Positions 11,883 through 24,510 of a stretch of 64,000 nt of DNA are shown here, one piece after another. The stretch comes from Dryocosmus kuriphilus (Eukaryota; Arthropoda; Insecta; Hymenoptera; Cynipidae). The stretch covers positions 241,347,256 through 241,411,255 of the forward strand of contig CM076190.1 in NCBI GenBank assembly GCA_038277395.1, read 5' to 3'. A program made the position numbers and the translations under genes. The notes beneath the pieces were generated by a model that did not search any database, was not told the origin of the DNA, and was given only the letters and a program-made list of their open reading frames with translations. The stretch's first letter is position 1, and each line of letters starts with the position of its first letter.

Positions 11883-12909
11883 TTTGGTTTATTGTTCAGA
11901 TGTTAACGGATTAATGAATGAACTGAAACCAAATGTCTATAAAGATGAGGAGTGGAGGCTTTTCATTGACTCTTCTAAACGGAGCCTCAAAGCAGTGTTG
12001 ATCCACAATACAAACCAATTTGCATCAATACCAATAGCACATTCTACCATATTGAAGGAAAGCTACATCACTATGGAGAAAGTTTTAATTGCGATTAAGT
12101 ATTCGGAGCATAACTGGAAACTCTGTGGAGATCTCAAAATTATAACAATACTGTTGGGGCAACAATCAGGCTTTACCAAACATCCCTGCTTCTTGTGCTT
12201 GTGGGACAGCAGAGACCGCGAGAATCACTATAAAAAAGAAAACTGGCCAGCAAGAACTTCTTTTGAACCTGGTTTAAAAAATATACTACAAAAGCCTTTG
12301 GTGGAACCCACGAAAGTTCTACTTCCGCCTCTTCACATAAAACTTGGCTTGATGAAACAGTTTGTTAAATCGCTGAACAAAGAAGGTAATTGTTTTAGAT
12401 ACTTGGAAAACAAATTACCTAGTATATCTGACGCCAAGTTAAAGGAAGGAGTCTTTGATGGTCCTCAAATTCGGAAAATGTTGAACGACGACAAATTTAC
12501 TGAAAATATGAATGATAGCGAGAAAGCTTCTTGGATCAGCTTCAAGGAAGTTGTCGGAAATTTTTTGGGCAACGTTAAAAGCGACAACTATAAGAAAATA
12601 GTTAAAAACATGGTGAAGAACTTCCAAGAGCAGGGTTGCCTAATGAGCGTAAAACTGCACTTTCTCCACTCCCATCTCGATTACTTCCCTGAAAATCTTG
12701 GTGATTACAGTGAAGAACAGGGAGAACGCTTTCATCAGGACATTAAAGAAATGGAGCGGCATTATCAAGGACGATGGGATGAACACATGATGGCAGATTT
12801 TTGCTGGAGGTTAAAAAGAGATGTTGCATGTACAAGAAAAAGACGCAAAAGAAATCCACTTCGAAGGACGTTTGACGATAAAAGAACAAGGAAACATCGA
12901 AAAATCTAA
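11860..12909 (+). pseudogene. Transposase-like gene, RNase H-fold catalytic part
   Basis: This is the continuation of the frame above after the A-run shift. Numbering from the TTG codon at 11884, a strand-like WRLFIDSSKRSLKA holds Asp29, CGDLKIITILLG holds Asp82, and EEQGERFHQD near residues 277-287 supplies a candidate Glu; together they suggest a DDE transposase. A C-x2-C pair (Cys101/104 in HPCFLCLWDSR) lies between the second and third acidic residues, like the zinc insert seen in several eukaryotic DDE superfamilies. The C-terminus is strongly basic. The catalytic assignment is inference from residue pattern and from the location between terminal inverted repeats with a target duplication. 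The gene fills the element and would be the mobilising enzyme if the frameshift is not real. Confidence 0.65.
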
Positions 12910-12920
12910 TATAAAAAATT

Positions 12921-13362
12921 CCCTAGGCTAGGGAAAATCCGAGGTACTGCAGAAAACTTCTTCTGTCAGATATGAAATCAGCAGTTAAAAATACGGAAAG
13001 AGATCAGGTTTTCCATCCACAAACAAAAGCTCCGTTAAGCCTCAAGTTTTGCACATTTATGTACTTTTTCCCCTAGGCTAGGGAAATTCTCAGGTACTTC
13101 ACAAAAATTCTAAAGTCAAATTTTAACTAAGCGACCCGAAATACGTAGGAACGTCGTTGTTTCAACTATCTCGTAATTAAATATAACTTCAACGGAGCCC
13201 GAAACATCTAAGATTTCACACATTTTCCCTAGGCTAGGGGAAAATTGTAGGGTCTAGGGAAAATTCTAAGACCGGATTCGGATTCAGCGGCTCAAAATCC
13301 ATAAGGGTAGACTTGTCACATGTAAAGTTCAGACCACTTTTTTTTTTTTTTGTGGGCCTGTG
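12921..13362 (+). repeat. Right terminal inverted repeat of the 3.5 kb DNA transposon
   Basis: Inverted complement of 9842-10287. It starts about a dozen bases after the transposase stop codon, so the transcript probably ends inside this arm. Confidence 0.85.
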
Positions 13363-14775
13363 TAATATTTCCAAGAAATTTAGAAATATAAATAGAGAAC
13401 GAAAATTTGTGAAAATCTTCTGTCTACGGATGCTAATTGTAGTTTTTCATAATATTTCCATGATAGCTACAAAGGAAAAAAAAACGAAACTTTGCGATTA
13501 GAAAAACCTATTTGTAGTTTTTTAGGATATTTCGTAGAAAGTTATAAATTAAAAGAAGAAACAAAAAAATTAGCCATTTTTGCAAAAGGAAATTGTGGTT
13601 TTTCATAGTTTTCCTTAGAAAATTACAGAATTCTAAAAGAAAATAACGAAAGTTGCGATTTGCAATAGCCAATTATAGTTTCTCAAAATACTGCCAAGAA
13701 ATTTTTATAAAAAACAACGATATGCGAAGTGCGAAAGCCAATTGCATGTTTTCATGGCCTTGATTAGAAAACTACAGGATTCTAAAAGAATAACAAAAAT
13801 TTGCGATCTGCAAAAGCTAATTGTAGTATTTCATAGCCTTTCTTAGAAAACTACAGAATTCTTCAAAAAATAACAAAAGGCGACTTGCAAAAGCTAATTG
13901 CAGTTTTTCATAGACGTTCTCATAAAAAAACAAATTTCTAACAAAAATAAAGAAATTTAACGATTTGCAAAAGCCAATTGTATTTTTTCACAGTCTCTCT
14001 TAGAAAATTAAGAATTTTAAAAAAATCACGAAAGTTTGCGATTTGCAAAACAGAATTGTAGTTTTTCATATTTTTTATTAGAAAATTACAAAACATAAAA
14101 TTGTAGAAAGTTATGAATTCATACGCAAAATAACGAGAATTTGAGATTTGCAAAAGATAGTTGTAATTTTTGATAAAATATCCTAGAAAATATCAAATTT
14201 CTAAAAAACAATTTTAAAAATTAAAGATTTGCAAAATCTAATTGTAGCTTTCCATTGTTTTTTTTTAGAAATTTACTTAATTATACAAGAGATAACGAAA
14301 AATTGACACTTGCAAGAGGTAATTGCAGTTTTTCATAATCTTTATTGGAAAATTACAGTATTCTAAAAAAAAATCAAAAAAATCTACAATTTGCAAAACT
14401 GAACTGTAGTTTCATATCGTTTCCTAGAAAATATAAAATTTCTAACGAAAACAACGAAAATTAACTATTTTCAAAAGCTGATTTTAGTTTTTCATAGTTC
14501 ATATTAGAAAGTAACGTTTTACACAAAATTATAGAAAATTATGAATTCATACGAAAAAAAACCGAAATTTGAGATTTGCAAAGGCTAGTTATAATTTTTA
14601 TAAACTTTTTCTTAAAAGTTACAAATTTTAACAGAAGATTAAAGAAAAATGCGAATTTTTACAAAAAAGACGACTTTCGATTTGCAAAAACTAATTGTAG
14701 TTTTTCATAGTCTTCCATAAAAAATTACACAATTCTCTACAAAACGTAACGAAAATTTGTCACTTGCAAAAGCTA

Positions 14776-15034
14776 CCCAGCGGGCACGAAATTTAAAGAC
14801 GTTTTTAGAACGTCCTAAAGACGTTTTTAGGACGTAAAGTTTAAAAGACGTTTTTAGAATATCCAAAAAAAACGTTCTAAGTCAGGCCAAAAAACGTCCA
14901 AAAAACGTCCAGTGTTCCAAATACGTCCTAAAAACGTCTTTAGAACATTGTATGTTTTTAGAACGTTACTTGGCCTGACTTAGGACGTTTTTAGGACGTC
15001 CTAAAAACGTCTTGGGATATTCGTGCCCACTGGG
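14776..15034. mobile_element. MITE with CCCAGYGGGCACGAA termini, TA target duplication
   Basis: A 259-bp non-coding insertion begins CCCAGCGGGCACGAA and ends TTCGTGCCCACTGGG, imperfect inverted ends. It is flanked by TA on both sides, and removing it restores GCTAATTGTAA of the satellite. The interior is built from many copies of the short word GACGTTTTTAGGACGT and its inverse, so most of the element can fold into a long hairpin. TA duplication points to mobilisation by a Tc1/mariner-type transposase in trans. Confidence 0.85.
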
Positions 15035-15310
15035 TAATTGTAATGTTTCGTAGTATTTCCTAGAAGATTACAAATTTCTACGCAACATTGTTGAAAAATA
15101 TGAACTCCTACGAAAAATAAACTAAATTTGTCGTTTGCAAAAGCTAGTTGTAGTTTTTCATAGTATTTCCCAGAAAATATCTTTGTAGCAAAAATAAAGA
15201 AAATTAACGATTTGCAAAAGCCATTTGTAGTTTTTCATAGTCTTTCTCAGAAAACTACAGAATTCTAAAAAGAATAACAAAACTTTGCGATCTCCAATAG
15301 CTAATTGTGG

Positions 15311-15600
15311 TTTTTAAGTGATCTCAGGTAATTTTAGAAGAAATTTCAAGGCATTTAAAAATATTTTAAAGATTTTGAAAGATTTCAAATCATTTATTTC
15401 TAAGATGAGCTGAAGAGAATAAACAGAGATTGTTTTATCTAAAATGAATCTTATCAATGTTTAAACGAAAACTAATCTCTCCATTGCGTAGTAATAATTT
15501 TCTCCTCAATAAATTGTACATAACAATATCATAAATTAAAATTTCTTTTCTTATTTAAGTGAAGAAGAGAAACACACTAATGAGATATAAATAAATTAGA
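15311..15600. repeat. Embedded 270-290-bp segment, copy A
   Basis: Starts directly after a satellite ATTGTGGTTTTT and runs to AATAAATTAGAC, with internal landmarks AATAAACAGAGATTG and CTCTCCATTGCGTAGTAATAA. Two other copies occur in the same block, all beginning at the same point of the satellite monomer, which suggests amplification together with the satellite and not three insertions. Confidence 0.75.
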
Positions 15601-18460
15601 CATCTTATTAAAACATTACAAATTTCCACACAAAATTGGAGGAAATTACGAATTTTTACAAGAAAACAACGATTTCTACAAAGTATTGTAGAAACTGAAG
15701 AATTCTTACGCAAATATCGAAAATTTGCAACTTGCGAAAGCTGGTTGTAATTTTTTAAACTTTTTCTTCAAAAATTACAAATATCTACAGAAAAGTAAAT
15801 GAGATTACGAATTAAAAAAAAAAAACAATGATATGCTATTTACAAAAGCTAACTGTAGTTTTTCATAGCCTTTCTTAGTAAATTACAGAAATCTAAAAAA
15901 GATAACAAAAGTTTGCGACTTGCAAAAGCCAATTGTAGTTTTTCACACTCTTTCTTAGAAAATTATAAAGTTCTGCAAAAACGACGAAAGTTTGCGATTT
16001 GCAAAAAGGAATTGTAGTTTTTTACAGTTTTTATTAGAAAATTACACATTTCTACATAAAATTGTAGAGTTATGAATTCATACGCAAAATAACGAAAATT
16101 TGCGATTTGCAAAAGATAGTTGTAATTTTTGATAAAATTTCCTAGAAAATATCAAATTTCTCAATCAGATTTTTTAAATTAACGATTTGCAAAATCCAAT
16201 TGTAGCTTTTCATTATTTTCTTTAGTAAACTACAAAATTCTAGAAAAAATAACGGAAATTTTCCACTTGCAAAAGCTAATTGTAGTTTTTCATATTCTGT
16301 CTTAGAAGATTAGAGAATTCTAAAAGAAATCACAAAAATTTATAACTTGCAAAGCTTAACTGTAGTTTTTCATACCATTTCCTAGAGAAAATATATAATT
16401 TCTTAAAATGCAACAAAGATTAACGATTTGCGAAAGCTGATTGTAGTTTTTCATAGTATATATTAGAAAATAACAAAGTTAGTTAGTCTTTCTTAGAAAC
16501 TTACAGAATTCTGATTAAAAAAACAAAAATTCGTGATTTGCAAATTCTAATTGTTTTTTTTTTTATAATATTTTATAAAAAATTACAAATTTCTAACAAA
16601 AATAACGAAAAGTTGCGATTTGCAAAAGATAGTCATAGTTTTTTTACAGCATTTCCTAGAAAACACAAATTTTTAACAAAAATAAAGAAAAAGAACGATA
16701 TGCAAAAGCGATTTGTAGTTTTTCATAGCCTTCTTAGAAAATTGAAGAATTCTAAAAACAGGACGAGAATTTGCGACATGCAAAAGATAGTTGTAGTTTT
16801 TTACAGCATTTCCTATAAAATATGAAATTTCTAACAAAATAAAGAAAACTAACGGTATGCAAAAGCCAGTTGTAGTTTTTCATAGTCTTTTTCAGAAAAT
16901 TAAAGAATTCTAAAAAAAATGACGAGAATTTGCGATTTGGAAAAGATAGATGTAGTTTTTTCAGCATTTCCTAGCAAATATCAAATTTCTAACAAAAATA
17001 AAGAAAACTAACGATATGCAAAAGCCAGTTGTAGTTTTTCATAGTCTTTCTCAGAAAATTAAAGAATTCTCAAAAAAATTTCGAGAATTTGCGACTTGCA
17101 AAAGCCAGTTGCAGTTTTTCATAGCCTTTCTTAGCAAATTAAAGAATTTAGAAAAAAATCACGAAAGTTTGCGATTTGCAAAAGGGAATTGTAGTTTTTC
17201 ATAGGTTTTATTAGAAAGTTACAAATTTCTACATAAAAATGAAGAGTTATGAATTTATACGCAAAATAACGAAAATTGTCGGTTTGCAAAAGTTAGTTGT
17301 AATTTTGGTCAAATTTCCTAGAAAATATCAAATTTCTGAAACTGATTCTTAAAATTAACGATTTGCAAGATCCAATTGTAGCTTTTCATTATTTTTCTTA
17401 GAAAATAACAAAATTCTAGAAAAAATAACGGCAAGTTGCCACTTGCGAAAGCTAATTCTATTTTTTCATAGTCTTTCTTAGAAAATTACAGAATTCTGAC
17501 AAAAATAACGAAAATTCATGATTTGCAAGTTCTAATTGTTTTTTTTCATAATATTTTATAAAAAATTACAAATTCCTAACAAAAATAACGAAAAGTTGCG
17601 CTTTGTAAAAGATACTTATAGTTTTTTACAGAATTTCCTAGAAAACACAAAATTCTAACAAAAATAAAGAAAATGAACGATATACAAAAGCCAGTTGTAG
17701 TTTTTCATAGCCTTTCTTAGAAAATTAAATAATTCGAAAAAAAAATGACGAGAATTTGCGATTTGCAAGAGCCAATTGTAGTTTTTCATAGTTTTTATTA
17801 GAAAATTATAAATTTTTAAACAAAATGGTAGAAAACTAGGAATTTCTACGCAAAATAACGAAAATTTGCCACTTGCAGATGCTAATTGTACTTTTTCATA
17901 GTTCGTATTAGAAAATAACAAAGTTTTACACAAAATTCTAGAAAATGATGAATTCTTACGAAAAATAAGGAAAATTTGCGATTTGCAGAAGCTGCTTGTA
18001 ATTTTTTAGACTTTTTCTTAAAGAATTAAAGATTTCTACAGAAAATTAAAGAAAAATACGAATTATTGAAAAAAGCAACGACTTTCTACATATTTGAAAA
18101 AGCTAGCTGTAGTTTTCCATAGACTTCCTTAGATAATTACACAATTATAAGAAAAAATGTCGAAAATTTCCGATTTTGAATAGCTAACTGTACTTTTTCA
18201 TGAAATTTTTAAGAAAGTTAAAAATATAAAATGAAATAAAATTTGTGATTTGCAAAAGCCAGCTGTAAATTTCATAAAATTTCCTAGAAAATTACAAATT
18301 TATAACAAAAATAACGAAACTTTATGATACGCATAGCCGATTGTAGTTTTTCATAGTTCATATTAGAAAATAATAAAGTTTTACACAAGATTCTAGAAAA
18401 TTATGAATTCTTACGAAAAATAACAAATTTTTGGATTTTCAAAAACTGATTGTAGTTTTT

Positions 18461-18725
18461 AAGATATTTGAAGGCATTTAAACATATTTAAAAAAGTTTT
18501 GAAACATTTTAACTAACTTCTTCTTATGAGACCAGTAAAATAGAATAAACAAAGATTATTTTTTTTAAATTGGTCCTATCAATGCTTAAAAAAATACTGA
18601 TCTCACCATTGTGTTGTAATAATGTTTCCTCTAAAAATTGTAAATACTAGTGTCATAAATTTGAATTACCTTTATTAAAACAGTGAAGGACAGAAACAAA
18701 CTAATGAGATACAAATAAATTAGAC
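18461..18725. repeat. Embedded 270-290-bp segment, copy B
   Basis: Same segment as at 15311-15600, beginning after TTGTAGTTTTT and containing AATAAACAAAGATTATT and CACCATTGTGTTGTAATAAT. It returns to satellite at TAGACTCTTTCTAAAAAACATTAC. Confidence 0.75.
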
Positions 18726-21700
18726 TCTTTCTAAAAAACATTACAAGCTTCTACAGAAAATTTAAGTATTTTTACAAAAAACAATGATTTGCGATTTGCA
18801 AGAGCTAATTGTAGCTTTTCATTTTTTTTCTGTGAAAATTACCGATTTCTAAAAAAATAACGAAAATTTGCGATTCTTAAGCTAATTTTATTATAGTTTC
18901 CAAGAAATTTTTAAAAAAACAACTATTTGCGATTTGTCGAAGCTAGTTGTAGTTTTTCATGATATTTCGTAGGAATTGATAAATTGAAAGAAAAAACAAA
19001 GAAAATGAGCAATTTTCGAAAGGCAATTGTAGTTTTTCATAGTACTTCTCAAAAAATTATAGAATTCTGAATACAATAACGAAAATTTGCGACTTGCAAA
19101 TTCTAAATGTATTTTTTCATAATATTTTATAAAAAATAAAAAATTTCTAACAAAAATAACGAAAATTAACGATTTGCAACGGCTGCTATTAGTTTTCCAT
19201 AGTTCATTTTAGAAAATAACAAAGTTTCACACAAAATTCTAGAAAATTATGAATTCTAAAAAAAAAAATAACGGAAATTTGTGATTTTCAACAGATAATT
19301 GTAGTTTTTTATAGTTTTGTTACAAAATTAGAAATTTATACACAAAATTGTAGAAAATTATGAATTTCTACCCAAAATTACCAAAATTTGCGATTGGAAA
19401 AATTTAGCTGTAGTTTTTCATAGCATTTTCTAGAAAATATCTTTGTAAAAAAAAATTTAAAAATTAACGATTTGCAAAGTCTTTCTCAGAAAATTACAGA
19501 ATTCTGAAAAAATAAGGAAAACTTCCGTCTTGAAGAAGATAATTGTATTTTTTCATAGTTCGTATTAGAAAATAACAAATTTTTGCACAAAATTGTAGAA
19601 AATTATGAATTCCTACGAAAAATAATCAGAAATTTACGATTTGCAAAGGTTAGTTGTAATTTTTGAAAGTTTTTCTTAAAAGTTACAAATTTCTACAGAA
19701 AATGAACGAAAAATACCACTTTTTACAAAAAACAATGATCTGCGATTGACAAAGGCTAATTGTAGTTTCTTATATCTTTTCTCGGAAAATTACAGGGTTC
19801 TAAAAAATATGACGAAAATTTGCCACCAGGAAAAGCTAGTTGTAGTTTTTCATAGTATTTTCTAGAAAGTATCAAATTTCTAACAAAAGTAAAGAAAGTT
19901 AACGACATGCAAAAGCCAATTGTAGTTTTTCTAGTCTTTCTTAGAAAATTAAAGAATTCTTTAAAAAAATTATGATGATGATGATTTGCAGAAGCTAATT
20001 TTAGTTTTTCAAATTTTTTATTAGAAAATTTGAAATTTTTACACAAAAGTGTAGAAAATTATAAATTTCTACACAAAATAACGAAAAATTGCGATTTGCA
20101 AAATATAGTGTAATTTTTCGTAGAATTTCCTAGAAAATAACAATTTCTAAAAAAAAAAATTTTTTAAATTAACGGTTTTTAAAATTAAAATGTAGATTTG
20201 CGTACTCTTTCCTAAATTACGAAAAGTTAAAAAATAAAAAAAATAAAAAAAAATAATAAAGCTACATACATATTTCTACAGAGAATGAAAAGAAACACGA
20301 TTTAAAAATATTTGCGATTGATAAGAACTAATTGCATTTTCTCATAGTATTTCTCGCAAAATTACAGAATTCGAAAAAAAAATAACGAAAATTTGAGTAT
20401 TGCAAAAGATAATTGTAATTTTTCGTCATATTTCGTAGAAAATTACCAATTTCTAACAGAAAATAACGAAAATTTAGGATTTGCAAAAGCTAGTCGTAGT
20501 TTTTCATAGTATTTCCCAGAAAATAGTAAATTTCCAACAGAAGTAAAGAAAATTAACGATTTTCAAAAGCCAATTATAGTCTTACATAGTCTCCCTTAGA
20601 AAATTAAAGAATAATAAAAAAATGACGAAAATTTGCGATTTGCAACACCTAGGTGTAGTTTTTCATAGTTTTTATTAGATAATTACGAATGTCTACACAA
20701 TACTGTAGAAGATTAGGAATTTCTACGCAAAATAAGGAAAATTTGCAATTTGCAAAACCTAATTGTAGTTTGTCATAGTCTTCCTGAGAAAATTACAGAA
20801 TTCTAAAAAAAAAATAAGGAAAATTTTCATCCTGAAGCAGATAATTGTATTTCTTCATAGTTCATATTAGAAAATAACAAAATTTTTAGAAAAAAATGTA
20901 GGAATCATGAATTCCACCAAGAAATAACAAAAATTTTCGATTTTCAAAGGCTAGCTGTAATTTTTCATAGTATTTCCTAGAACATTTTAGATTTCAAAAA
21001 AAAAAGTAAAAAAATTAACCATTTGCAAATCCCAATCGTAGTTTTTTATAGTTTTTACTATAAAATATCAAAGGTGTAACAAAAATAACGGAAATTAACG
21101 ATTTGCGAAAGCCAATTGCAGTTTTTGGTAGTATTCCCTATAAAATTACAGAATTAAAAAAAAATTACGGAAAGCTTTTGTCTTGAAGAAGATAATTGTA
21201 TTTCTGCATAGTTTATATTAGAAAATAACAAATTTTAACAAAAAAATTTAGAAATCATGAATTCCATCAAAAAATAACGAAAATTTTCGATTTGCCAAGG
21301 CTAGCTGTAATTTTTCATAGTATTTCCTAGAAGATATCAAATTTCTAAAAATCAAAGTAAAAAAAATTAACCATTTGCAAATTCCAATTGTAGTTATGTA
21401 TAGTTTTTACTAGAATATATCAAAGGTGTAACGAAAATAACGGAAATTAACGATTTGCGAAAGCCAATTGCAGTTTTTCATAGTATTCCCTATAGAATTA
21501 CAGAATTTTAAAAAAAATACGGAAAGCTTTTGTCTTGAAGAAGATAATTGTGTTTTTTCTTAGCTCGCATTAGAAAATAAGAAATTTGTACACAAAGTTG
21601 TTGAAAGTTATGAATTCCTACGAAAAATGACGAAAATTGGCGATTTGCAAAGGCTATCTGTAATTTTTGAAACTTTTTTTAAAAAGTTACATATTTTTAT

Positions 21701-22953
21701 AAAAAATTAGAGAAAAATATGAATTATTACAAAAAATATATAGGTTTGCGATTGACAAAGGCTAATTGTAGTTTTCCATATACTTTCTTGGAAAATTACA
21801 TATTTCTAAAAAAAATTACGAAAATTTGCGACTTGCTAAAGCTGGTTGTAGATTTTCATAGTATTTCCTAGAAAATATGAAATTTCTTTTAAAAAAATAA
21901 AAGAATTAACGTGTTGCAAAGTCCAATTGTAGTTTTTCATAGCTTTTCTTAGAAAATTACGGAATTCTAAAAAAAAAACTAACGAAAGTTTGCGATTTGC
22001 AAAAGTTATAAAATTACAGAATCCAATGTAGAAAAAATGTCGAAAATTTGCAATTTGCAAAAGCTAATTGTAGTTTGTCATAGTCTTCCTGAGAAAATGA
22101 CAGAATTATAAAAAGAAAAACAAGGAAGATTTTCGTCCTGAAGAAGATAATTGTATTCCTTCATAGTTCATATTAGAAAATAACAAATTTTAAGAAAAAG
22201 ATGTAGGAATCATGAATTCCACCAAATAAGAACGAAAATTTTCGATTTGCAAAAGCTAACTGTAATTTTTCATAGTATTTCCTAGAAAATTTCAAATTTC
22301 AAAAAAAAAAAAGTAAAAAAAAATTAAGCATTTGCAAATCCCAATTGTAGTTTTTTATAGTTTTTACCAGAAAATATCAAAGGTTTAACAAAAATAACGG
22401 AAATTAACGATTTGCGAAAGCCAATTGCAGTTTTTGGTAGTATTCCCTATAAAATTACAGAATTTAAAAAAAAACACGGAAAGCTTTTGTCTTGAAGAAG
22501 ATAATTGTATTTCTGCATAGTTCATATTAGAAAATAACAAATTTTAACAAAAAAATTTATAAATCATGAATTCCAAAAAAAAATAACGAAACTTTTTTAT
22601 TTTCAAAGGCTAGCTGTAATTTTTCATAGTATTTATTTCCTAGAAAATATCAAATTTCTAAAAATCAAAGGAAAAAAAATTAACCATTTGCAAATTCCAA
22701 TTGTAGTTTTTTATAGTTTTTACTAGAAAATACCAAAGGTTTAACGAAAATAACGGAAATTAACGATTTGCGAAAGCCAATTGCAGTTTTTCATAGTATT
22801 CCCTATACAATTACAGAGTTTAAAAAAAAAATACGGAAAGCTTTTGTCATGAAGAAGCTAATTGTAGTTTCTCATATACTTTCTCAAAAATTACAGGGTC
22901 CTAAGAAAAAAATAACGAAAATTTGCGAATTGCGAAAGCTAATTGTAGTTTTT

Positions 22954-23215
22954 AGGCTATTTTAAGGAATTTTTAAGATATTTGAAAGCATTTAAAAATA
23001 TTTTGAAGAGTTTTGAAATATTTTTGCTGATTTCTTTTTGAGACGAATAAAAGGAAATAAATAGAGATTGCTTTATCTAAAATGAATTGTCAATGTTTAC
23101 ATGGAAACTAAGCATTCCATTATGTAAATAGTAATTTTTTCCTCCAAAATTGTACATGAAAATGACACACATTTGGTCTATTTTTGAAATTTAAGTGAAG
23201 TTGAAAAAAAGGTTT
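22954..23215. repeat. Embedded 270-290-bp segment, copy C, ending the satellite block
   Basis: Third copy, starting after TTGTAGTTTTT, with AATAAATAGAGATTGCTTTATC and CATTCCATTATGTAAATAGTAA as landmarks (read in parts). It is not followed by satellite, so it marks the right border of block 2. Confidence 0.7.
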
Positions 23216-24075
23216 ATAAAGTAAAAACAATTTTGCAGCACGATTATGACAACGACTATTCAGTATCCTGAAGCATTTTTCAGAGTATCATTCCTTACAG
23301 AAAATGAGGAGAGTGCTTCCTGTTTTGTTTTTCAATTTAGTGATTTTTACTAATTCTGTTGGTAAATATCATAATTTCTATTATTTACATGAAATACATT
23401 TTTAATTACGGCATATTTATTACCTGTCGAAAATTGTTTAACTAAAAATACCTCCTATTTCTCCATTTACATAAAGTTACATAAATAATAAGCTGCATAA
23501 CTCATTTTCATTTATTTGAATCGCCATTTTCCGTAAGGGTTCCTTTTTCAAATTTTCACTTAACCAAATATTCATTTTCATAATCATTATTTTCTCGAAA
23601 TACTATTTTACATTTCAAGGATTTCCAGGAATTTTAAGGAATTTGAAGCATTTCAAGGAATTTCAAAGAATTCGATAAATTTCGAAGAATTGAAGGATTA
23701 CCCGAAATTACAAAATTTCAAGAAACTTTTTCAAATACCAAGGAACTTCCAAATTCCAAGGAATTCGAGGAACCTCAAATAATTTCAAGGAATTATGAAG
23801 AATTTCATGAATTTCTGGATTAATTTAATTCATTATACATTTCTTCAATTCTTTGGAATTCTTCGAAAGATTTGACAGCTTCAAATCTCCCTGAATTCTT
23901 CAAATTTTCTCGAATTCCTGAAATTTAGGGCAATCAAAGTATTAAATGAATTCAATGAATTTAAAAGAGTTGATTGCATTCAAAGGCATTCAATAAATCA
24001 AACATTTCAATAAATTCAATATAATTCAATGAATACGAAATAATTTTTGAAAAAACTAATTTTAGTTTTTCATAG
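23216..24075. repeat. A+T-rich spacer and degenerate GGAATTTCAAGGAATTT-type repeat
   Basis: Positions 23216-23600 look unique and A+T-rich with no gene seen. From about 23610 to 24045 short words GAATTT, AAGGAATT and their complements alternate without a fixed period. A short satellite remnant, AACTAATTTTAGTTTTTCATAG, is seen at 24053-24076. Confidence 0.6.
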
Positions 24076-24179
24076 TAGTAGTATAGCAAGGAGGATACGG
24101 CATCACCACGACAAGCTTCGCGCTGCCGCCGACAGATGGCGCCACTACTCCCTCAGTGGTGTGTGTCCATGCTAAGTAT

Positions 24180-24510
24180 CGACAGTCGGTATTACCCTCG
24201 GTCGGTAAGGTAGGGTTTCTGGATCTATTAGAAACATGGCAGTTTGTTACCATCAGTCGATAAGGTAGAAATCTGTGGCAGTTTATTACCATCAGTCGGT
24301 AAGGTAGAAATCTGTGGCAGTTTATTACCATCAGTCGGTAAGGTAGAAATCTATAGTAGTTTGTTACCATCAGTCGGTAAGGTAGAAATCTGTGGCAGTT
24401 TGTTACCATCAGTCGGTAAGGTAGAAATCTGTGGCAGTTTGTTACCATCAGTCGGTAAGGCAGAAATCTGTCACTTATGAAATAAGCTATTTAACGTTAG
24501 TCGGTAAGGT
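24180..24510. repeat. 39-bp minisatellite, about six full units
   Basis: The unit, containing CATCAGTCGGTAAGGTAGAA and ATCTGTGGCAGTTTGTTAC, repeats every 39 bp from about 24242 to 24480, with partial related units (TCGGTAAGGTAGGGTT) on both sides. Because 39 is a multiple of three, frames stay open on both strands through the array; these are not genes. Confidence 0.9.

Larger units (their letters stand above)
9842..13362 (+). mobile_element. 3.5 kb DNA transposon with about 440-bp terminal inverted repeats
   Basis: The element starts CACAGGCCCAC and ends GTGGGCCTGTG. The left arm (9842-about 10287) is the inverted complement of the right arm (about 12921-13362) over some 440 bp with moderate divergence. 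The flanks both read TAA (9839-9841, 13363-13365); removing the element and one TAA restores the local satellite motif TCATAATATTTCCAAG, so TAA is the target duplication. Each arm contains three copies of a near-palindrome around CCTAGGCTAGGG. The interior (10290-12909) carries one transposase-like gene on the plus strand broken by a single frame change. CAC ends with a 3-bp duplication are seen in the CACTA/Mirage/Chapaev group, but I cannot assign the superfamily from this alone. Confidence 0.85.
13366..22953. repeat. Satellite block 2
   Basis: The same 70-85-bp monomer family as block 1, here about 9.3 kb after subtracting the insertions. Variants cluster: copies with CATAGTCTTTCTTAGAAAATTACAGAATTC dominate, and a set with TTAACGATTTGCAAAAGCC and AAATATCAAATTTC alternates with them, giving a rough higher-order order. 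Around 20800-22860 a longer unit that includes GAAGAAGATAATTGTATTT recurs at about 20840, 21190, 21540, 22140 and 22500. The block holds a MITE and three copies of a 270-290-bp embedded segment. Confidence 0.93.

Noticed and set aside
24062..24480. 13-residue protein repeats on both strands
   Set aside because: A 39-bp tandem unit keeps all open frames open; no start context or domain.
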